Assembly: GCA_964035015.1 (NCBI GenBank)
Contig: CAXIUP010000012.1
Location: 62,001 to 126,000, forward strand
Reading direction: 5' to 3'
DNA length: 64,000 nt
Source of the DNA: Corallium rubrum
Lineage: Eukaryota > Cnidaria > Anthozoa > Scleralcyonacea > Coralliidae
How positions within the stretch are numbered: position 1 is the first letter of the stretch; the number at the start of each line of letters is the position of its first letter. Of the stretch, positions 55,201 to 64,000 are shown in pieces. Both the position numbers and the translations under genes were made by a program. The notes beneath the pieces are model-generated. The model was not told the DNA's origin. It saw only the letters and a list, made by a program, of their open reading frames with translations, and did no database searches.

Positions 55201-58200
55201 GCCATCTCAAACATCACGAGCATCACGGCCATCTCAAACATCCCGATCATCACGGCCTCCTAAGAGCGTAATATCGAGAAAGATCATTTTTCTATACCCT
55301 TAGAGCTCAATAATTAGTAGATGGTGACATTGTATGATAATATTTGACCTAATTTGAAGGTTTTCACATCGCCTAAATACATGTACCCAAAAAAGAAAAA
55401 AGAAAAGAAAAAGCAAAAGTTTCGTCTTCAGAAGGAATCGATCCACATCGTTAACACATGAAATAACATAGCGCCATCCAGCACACTAGAATACATATTA
55501 CAAAAATTGAGAATTATAAATGCGAGATGAAGTCTTCGACACGCACTTAACTTAGATCACGAACATCACGATCATCACGGCCATCTCAAACATCACGATT
55601 TCCACGGCCATCTCCGAAACATCACGATCATCAGGGCCCTCTCAAACATCACGATCATCACGGTCATCTCAGACATCACGATCATCACGGCCTCCTAAGA
55701 GCGTAATATCGAAAAAGATCATTTTTCTATACCCTTAGAGCTCAATAATTAGTAGATGGTGACATTGTATGATAATATTTTACCTAATTTGAATGTTTTC
55801 ACATCGCCTAAATACATGTACCCAAAAAAGAAAAAAGAAAAGAAAAAGCAATAGTTTCGTCTTGACGAAAGAATCGATCCACATCGTTAACACATGAAAT
55901 AACATAGCGCCATCACGAACCAGCACACTAGAATACAAATTACAAATCTCAAACATCACGGCCATCTGATGATTAAAAATGAGAAAAATGAAGTCTTCGA
56001 CATGCACTTAACGTCTCAAAGATCACGAACATCACGATCATCACGGCCATCTCAAACACCACGAGCATCACGGCCATCTCAAACATCCCGATCATCACGG
56101 CCATCTCCGAAACATCACGATCATCAGAGCCATCTCAAACATCACGATCATCACGGCCATCTCAAACATCACGATCATCACGGCCTTCTAAGAGCGTAAT
56201 ATCGAAAAAGATCATTTTCTATACCCTTAGAGCTCAATAATTAGTAGATGGTGACATTGTATGATAACATTTGACCTAATTTGAAGATTTTCATCGCCTA
56301 AATACATGTACCCAAAAAAGAAAAAAAGAAAAGAAAAAGCAAAAGTTTCGTCTTGAGAAAGAATCGATCCACATCGTTAACACATGAAATAACATAGCGC
56401 CATCAGCACACTAGAATACAAATTACAAACATTGATGATTATAAATGAGAAATGAAGTCTTCGACATGCACTTAACTTAGATCACGAACATCACGATCAT
56501 CACGGCCATCTCAAACATCACGAGCATCACGGCCATCTCCGAAACATCACGATCATCACGGCCATCTCAAACATCACGATCATCACGGCCATCTCAAACA
56601 TCACGATCATCACGGCCATCTCACAAACATCACGATCATCACGGCCATCTCGAGCCATCTCAAACATCACGATCATCATCTAAGATCACGGATCCTATAT
56701 CTCAATAATTAGTAGATGGTGACAACATAACATTTGACCGATTTTCACATCGCCTAAACACATGTACCCAAAAAGAAAAAAAAAAGAAAATGCAAAAGTT
56801 TCGTCTTGAGAAAGAATCCATCGTTAACACATGAAATAACATACATCCAGCACACGATCATTACAAACTGATCACGAACATCACGATCATCACGGCCATC
56901 TCAAACATCACGATCATCACGGCCATCTCCGAAACATCATCATCAGAGCCATCTCAAACATCACGATCATCACGGCCATCTCAAACTCACGATCATCACG
57001 GCCTCCTATGAGCGTAATACCGAAAAAGATCATTTTCTATACCCTTAGAGCTCAATAATTAGTAGATGGTGACATCGTATGATAACATTTGACCTAATTT
57101 GAAGATTTTCTCATCGCCTAAATGCATGTACCCAAAAAAGAAAAAAGAAAATAAAAAGCAAAAGTTTCGTCTTGAGAAAGAATCGATCCACATCGTTAAC
57201 ACATGAAATAACATAGCGCCATCCAGCACACTAGAATACAAATTACAAACATTGATGATTAAAAATGAGAAATGAAGTCTTCGACATGCACTTAACTTAG
57301 ATCACGAACATCACGATCATCACGGCCATCTCAAACACCACGAGCATCACGGCCATCTCAAACATCACGATCATCACGGCCATCTCCGAAACATCACGAT
57401 CATCAGAGCCATCTCAAGCATCACGGCCTCCTAAGAGCGTAATATCGAAAAAGCTCATTTTCTATACCCTTAGAACTCAATAATTAGTAGATGGTGACAT
57501 TGTATTATAACATTTGACCTAATTTGAAGATTTTCACATCGCCTAAATACATGTACCCAAAAAAGAAAAAAGAAAAGAAAAAGCAAAAGTTTCGTCTTGA
57601 GAAAGAATCGATCCACATCGTTAACACATGAAATAACATAGCGCCATCCAGCACACTAGAATACAAATTACAAACATTGATGATTATAAATGAGAAATGA
57701 AGTCTTCGACATGCACTTAACTTAGATCACGAACATCACGATCATCACGGCCATCTCAAACATCACGAGCATCACGGCCATCTCAAACATCCCGATCATC
57801 ACGGCCATCTCCGAAACATCACGATCATCAGAGCCATCTCAAACATCACGATCATCACGGCCATCTCAAACATTACGATCATCACGGCCATCTCCGAAAC
57901 ATCACGATCATCAGAGCCATCTCAAACATCACGGCCTCCTAAGAGCGTAATATCGAAAAAGCTCATTTTCTATACCCTTAGAACTCAATAATTAGTAGAT
58001 GGTGACATTGTATTATAACATTTGACCTAATTTGAAGATTTTCACATCGCCTAAATACATGTACCCAAAAAAGAAAAAAGAAAAGAAAAAGCAAAAGTTT
58101 CGTCTTGAGAAAGAATCGATCCACATCGTTAACACATGAAATAACATAGCGCCATCCAGCACACTAGAATACAAATTACAAACATTGATGATTATAAATG

Positions 58201-61200
58201 AGAAATGAAGTCTTCGACATGCACTTAACTTAGATCACGAACATCACGACATCACGGCCATCTCCGAAACATCACGATCATCAGAGCCATCTCAAACATC
58301 ACGATCATCACGGCCATCTCAAACATCACGATCATCACGGCCTCCCAAGAGCGTAATACCGAAAAAGATCATTTTCTATACCCTTAGAGCTCAATAATTA
58401 GTAGATGGTGACATCGTATGATAATATTTGACCTAATTTGAAGATTTTCACATCGCCTAAATACATGTACCCAAAAAAGAAAAAAGAAAAGAAAAAGCAA
58501 AAGTTTCGTCTTGAGAAAGAATCGATCCACATCGTTAACACTTGAAATAACATAGCGCCATCCAGAACACTACAATACAAATTACAAACATTGATGATTA
58601 TAAATGAGAAATGAAGTCTTCCACATGCACTTAACTTAGATCACGAACATCACGATCATCACGGCCATCTCAAACATCACGAGCATCACGGCCATCTCAA
58701 ACATCCCGATCATCACGGCCATCTCCGAAACATCACGATCATCAGAGCCATCTCAAACATCACGATCATCACGGCCATCTCAAACATCACGAGCACCACG
58801 GCCATCTCAAACATCCCGATCATCACGGCCATCTCCGAAACATCACGATCATCAGAGCCATCTCAAACATCACGATCATCACGGCCTCCTAAGAGCGTAA
58901 TATCGAAAAAGATCATTTTCTATACCCTTAGAGCTCAATAATTAGTAGATGGTGACATTGTATGATAACATTTGACCTAATATGAAGATTTTCACATCGC
59001 CTAAATACATGTACCCAAAAAAGAAAAAAGAAAAGAAAAAGCAAAAGTTTCGTCTTGAGAAAGAATCGATCCACATCGTTAACACATGAAATAACATAGC
59101 GCCATCCAGCACACTAGAATACAAATTACAAACATTGATGATTAAAAATGAGAAATGAAGTCTTCGACATGCACTTAACTTAGATCACGAACATCACGAT
59201 CATCACGGCCATCTCAAACACCACGAGCATCACGGCCATCTCAAACATCACGATCATCACGGCCATCTCCGAAACATCACGATCATCAGAGCCATCTCAA
59301 ACATCACGGCCTCCTAAGAGCGTAATATCGAAAAAGCTCATTTTCTATACCCTTAGAACTCAATAATTAGTAGATGGTGACATTGTATTATAACATTTGA
59401 CCTAATTTGAAGATTTTCACATCGCCTAAATACATGTACCCAAAAAAGAAAAAAGAAAAGAAAAAGCAAAAGTTTCGTCTTGAGAAAGAATCGATCCACA
59501 TCGTTAACACATGAAATAACATAGCGCCATCCAGCACACTAGAATACAAATTACAAACATTGATGATTAAAAATGAGAAATGAAGTCTTCGACATGCACT
59601 TAACTTAGATCACGAACATCACGATCATCACGGCCATCTCAAACATCACGAGCATCACGGCCATCTCAAACATCCCGATCATCACGGCCATCTCAAACAT
59701 CCCGATCATCACGGCCATCTCCGAAACATCACGATCATCAGAGCCATCTCAAACATCACGATCATCATGGTCATCTCAAACATCACGATCATCACGGCCT
59801 CCTAAGAGCGTAATATCGAAAAAGATAATTTTATATACCCTTAGAGCTCAATAATTAGTGGATGGTGACATCGTATGATAACATTTGACCTAATTTGAAG
59901 ATTTTCTCATCGCCTAAATACATGTACCCAAAAAAGAAAAAAGAAAAGAAAAAGCAAAAGTTTCGTCTTGAGAAAGAATCGATCCACATCGTTAACACTT
60001 GAAATAACATAGCGCCATCCAGCACACTACAATACAAATTACAAACATTGATGATTATAAATGAGAAATGAAGTCTTCCACATGCACTTAACTTAGATCA
60101 CGAACATCACGATCATCACGGCCATCTCAAACATCACGAGCATCACGGCCATCTCAAACATCCCGATCATCACGGCCATCTCCGAAACATCACGATCATC
60201 AGAGCCATCTCAAACATCACGATCATCACGGCCATCTCAAACATCACGAGCACCACGGCCATCTCAAACATCCCGATCATCACGGCCATCTCCGAAACAT
60301 AACGATCATCAGAGCCATCTCAAACATCACGATCATCACGGCCTCCTAAGAGCGTAATATCGAAAAAGATCATTTTCTATACCCTTAGAGCTCAATAATT
60401 AGTAGATGGTGACATTGTATGATAACATTTGACCTAATATGAAGATTTTCACATCGCCTAAATACATGTACCCAAAAAAGAAAAAAGAAAAGAAAAAGCA
60501 AAAGTTTCGTCTTGAGAAAGAATCGATCCACATCGTTAACACATGAAATAACATAGCGCCATCCAGCACACTAGAATACAAATTACAAACATTGATGATT
60601 AAAAATGAGAAATGAAGTCTTCGACATGCACTTAACTTAGATCACGAACATCACGATCATCACGGCCATCTCAAACATCACGAGCATCACGGCCATCTCA
60701 AACATCCCGATCATCACGGCCATCGCCGAAACATCACGATCATCAGAGCCATCTCAAACATCACGATCATCACGGCCATCTCAAACATCACGGCCTCCTA
60801 AGAGCGTAATATCGAAAAAGCTCATTTTCTATATATATACCCTTAGAACTCAATAATTAGTAGATGGTGACATTGTATGATAACATTTGACCTAATTTGA
60901 AGATTTTCACATCGCCTAAATACATGTACCCAAAAAAGAAAAAAGAAAAGAAAAAGCAAAAGTTTCGTCTTGAGAAAGAATCGATCCACATCGTTAACAC
61001 TTGAAATAACATAGCGCCATCCAGAACACTACAATACAAATTACAAACATTGATGATTATAAATGAGAAATGAAGTCTTCGACATGCACTTAACTTAGAT
61101 CACGAACATCACGATCATCACGGTCATCTCAAACATCACGAGCATCACGGCCATCTCAAACATCACGATCATCACGGCCATCTCCGAAACATCACGATCA

Positions 61201-64000
61201 TCAGAGCCATCTCAAACATCACGATCATCACGGCCATCTCAAACATCACGATCATCACGGCCATCTCAAACATCACGATCATCACGGCCATCTCCGAAAC
61301 ATCACGATCATCACGGCCATCTCAAACATCACGATCATCACGGCCTCCCAAGAGCGTAATACCGAAAAAGATCATTTTCTATACCCTTAGAGCTCAATAA
61401 TTAGTAGATGGTGACATCGTATGATAACATTTGACCTAATTTGAAGATTTTCTCATCGCCTAAATACATGTACCCAAAAAAGAAAAAAGAAAAGAAAAAG
61501 CAAAAGTTTCGTCTTGAGAAAGAATCGATCCACATCGTTAACACATGAAATAACATAGCGCCATCCAGCACACTAGAATACAAATTACAAACATTGATGA
61601 TTATAAATGAGAAATGAAGTCTTCGACATGCACTTAACTTAGATCACGAACATCACGATCATCACGGCCATCTCAAACATCACGAGCATCACGGCCATCT
61701 CAAACATCCCGATCATCACGGCCATCTCCGAAACATCACGATCATCAGAGCCATCTCAAACATCACGATCATCACGGCCTCCTAAGAGCGTAATACCGAA
61801 AAAGATCATTTTCTATACCCTTAGAGCTCAATAATTAGTAGATGGTGACATCGTATGATAACATTTGACCTAATTTGAAGATTTTCTCATCGCCTAAATA
61901 CATGTACCCAAAAAAGAAAAAAGAAAAGAAAAAGCAAAAGTTTCGTCTTGAGAAAGAATCGATCCACATCGTTAACACATGAAATAACATAGCGCCATCC
62001 TGCACACTAGAATACAAATTACAAACATTGATGATTAAAAATGAGAAATGAAGTCTTCGACATGCACTTAACTTAGATCACCAACATCACGATCATCACG
62101 GCCATCTCAAACATCACGAGCATCACGGCCATCTCAAACATCACGATCATCACGGCCATCTCAAACATCACGATCATCACGGCCATCTCAAACATCACGA
62201 TCATCACGGCCATCTCAAACATCACGATCATCACGGCCTCCTAAGAGCGTAATATCGAAAAAGATCATTTTCTATACCCTTAGAGCTCAATAATTAGTAG
62301 ATGGTGACATCGTATGATAACATTTGACCTAATTTGAAGATTTTCTCATCGCCTAAATACATGTACCCAAAAAAGGAAAAAGAAAAGAAAAAGCAAAAGT
62401 TTCATCTTGAGAAAGAATCGATCCACATCGTTAACACATGAAATAACATAGCGCCATCCTGCACACTAGAATACAAATTACAAACATTGATGATTATAAA
62501 TGAGAAATGAAGTCTTCGACATGCACTTAACTTAGATCACGAACATCACGATCATCACGGCCATCTCAAACATCACGAGCATCATGGCCATCTCAAACAT
62601 CACGATCATCACGGCCTCCTAAGAGCGTAATATCGAAAAAGCTCATTTTCTATACCCTTAGAACTCAATAATTAGTAGATGGTGACATCGTATGATAATA
62701 TTTGACCTAATTTGAAGATTTTCACATCGCCTAAATACATGTACCCAAAAAAGAAAAAAGAAAAGAAAAAGCAAAAGTTTCGTCTTGAGAAAGAATCCAT
62801 CCACATCGTTAACACTTGAAATAACATAGCGCCATCCAGCACACTACAATACAAATTACAAACATTGATGATTATAAATGAGAAATGAAGTCTTCGACAT
62901 GCACTTAACTTAGATCACGAACATCACGATCATCACGGCCATCTCAAACATCACGAGCATCACGGCCATCTCAAACATCCCGATCATCACGGCCATCTCC
63001 GAAACATCACGATCATCAGAGCCATCTCAAACATCACGATCATCATGGTCATCTCAAACATCACGATCATCACGGCCTCCTAAGAGCGTAATATCGAAAA
63101 AGATAATTTTATATACCCTTAGAGCTCAATAATTAGTAGATGGTGACATCGTATGATAACATTTGACCTAATTTGAAGATTTTCTCATCGCCTAAATACA
63201 TGTACCCAAAAAAGAAAAAAGAAAAGAAAAAGCAAAAGTTTCGTCTTGAGAAAGAATCCATCCACATCGTTAACACTTGAAATAACATAGCGCCATCCAG
63301 CACACTACAATACAAATTACAAACATTGATGATTATAAATGAGAAATGAAGTCTTCGACATGCACTTAACTTAGATCACGAACATCACGATCATCACGGC
63401 CATCTCAAACATCACGAGCATCACGGCCATCTCAAACATCCCGATCATCACGGCCATCTCCGAAACATCACGATCATCAGAGCCATCTCAAACATCACGA
63501 GCACCACGGCCATCTCAAACATCCCGATCATCACGGCCATCTCCGAAACATCACGATCATCAGAGCCATCTCAAGCATCACGGCCTCCTAAGAGCGTAAT
63601 ATCGAAAAAGCTCATTTTCTATACCCTTTGAACTCAATAATTAGTAGATGGTGACATTGTATTATAACATTTGACCTAATTTGAAGATTTTCACATCGCC
63701 TAAATACATGTACCCAAAAAAGAAAAAAGAAAAGAAAAAGCAAAAGTTTCGTCTTGAGAAAGAATCGATCCACATCGTTAACACATGAAGTAACATAGCG
63801 CCATCCAGCACACTAGAATACAAATTACAAACATTGATGATTATAAATGAGAAATGAAGTCTTCGACATGCACTTAACTTAGATCACGAACATCACGATC
63901 ATCACGGCCATCTCAAACATCACGAGCATCACGGCCATCTCAAACATCCCGATCATCACGGCCATCTCCGAAACATCACGATCATCAGAGCCATCTCAAA
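52206..64000 (-). repeat. composite satellite array, right arm, about 25 units
   Basis: Same composite satellite as 2.9-25.7 kb in reverse orientation and cut by the window end. Monomer order mirrors the left arm from 25.7 kb back to about 15.2 kb: 52,286, 53,142, 54,935, 57,059, 58,942 and 60,399 pair with 25,498, 24,659, 22,887, 20,427, 18,557 and 15,734 or a near-duplicate. About 1.4 kb present on the left (a local duplication near 16.3-17.7 kb) is absent here. Beyond about 61.1 kb the pairing is lost. Frames of 60-115 residues over it are repeat artefacts. Confidence 0.93.
56590..57000 (-). repeat. degraded satellite monomer with clustered small deletions
   Basis: This monomer lost many short stretches at once: the AAGACTTC segment, part of TGGATGGCGC, GATCCACAT and much of the C/T tract region. 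Its mirror partner near 20.8 kb is intact. The neighbouring monomer near 55.9 kb carries small insertions copied from nearby repeats. Confidence 0.7.

Larger units (their letters stand above)
15200..61100. repeat. giant inverted duplication, arms about 12-13.6 kb, spacer about 20 kb
   Basis: The left arm, about 15.2-28.8 kb, and the right arm, about 49.1-61.1 kb, are inverted copies including satellite, LINE fragment, TIR and flanks. Coordinates sum to 77,963 in the TIR and drift to about 77,700 in the satellite through indels. The inner joints lie in the GGCCCGATCA motif of the TIR on both sides. Confidence 0.85.

Overview
This is eukaryotic, almost certainly invertebrate metazoan nuclear DNA. 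It is AT-rich and full of satellites, and it holds decayed non-LTR retrotransposons and a virus-like DNA element. The mix of a CR1/Jockey-type LINE with an AATA-rich tail, small C2H2/C2HC zinc-finger ORFs and a Bcl-2-like ORF in long terminal inverted repeats (TIRs) would fit a cnidarian such as a coral or anemone. That placement is inference and no host gene confirms it. I see no convincing intact host gene, rRNA, tRNA or CRISPR array.

Layout. 1-2.9 kb: AT microsatellites, an inverted repeat with nested palindromes, a near-perfect foldback hairpin (two 353-bp arms, 9-bp loop), two G-runs and a minus-strand reverse-transcriptase fragment. 2.9-25.75 kb: a composite satellite of about 45 units, each a conserved block of roughly 320 bp plus a variable number of 27-bp minisatellite repeats, with multi-kb internal duplications. 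25.8-26.26 kb: a diverged satellite monomer and a LINE RT fragment. 26.265-32.521 kb: a palindromic virus-like element with about 2.6-kb gene-bearing TIRs around a centre with two zinc-finger genes. 32.5-33.84 kb: the C-terminal part and tail of a LINE of the same type. 33.84-35.34 kb: unassigned sequence. 35.34-49.04 kb: a 128-bp satellite in two opposing arrays (A then B), preceded by a pentanucleotide palindrome. 49.14-51.70 kb: a third copy of the virus-like TIR. 51.7-64 kb: the LINE fragment and composite satellite again, in reverse.

The window is therefore a very large inverted duplication. The left arm (about 15.2-28.8 kb) is mirrored by the right arm (about 49.1-61.1 kb) across a spacer of about 20 kb, and smaller palindromes are nested inside at several scales.

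The most interesting unit is the virus-like element. Each TIR encodes the same cassette: a Bcl-2-like protein with a BH1-type motif (possible apoptosis control), a 46/99-residue overlapping ORF pair, a 47-residue ORF overlapping a 175-residue ORF with two PC4-like repeats (possible ssDNA binding), and an acidic protein with two near-identical 34-residue repeats. The centre adds C2H2 and C2HC zinc-finger proteins. Polinton/adintovirus hallmark genes (DNA polymerase B, integrase, packaging ATPase, capsid proteins) are absent here, so the element looks like a deletion derivative or non-autonomous relative. Assignment to Polintons rests on the AGT terminus, the long TIRs and the gene types, and is tentative.
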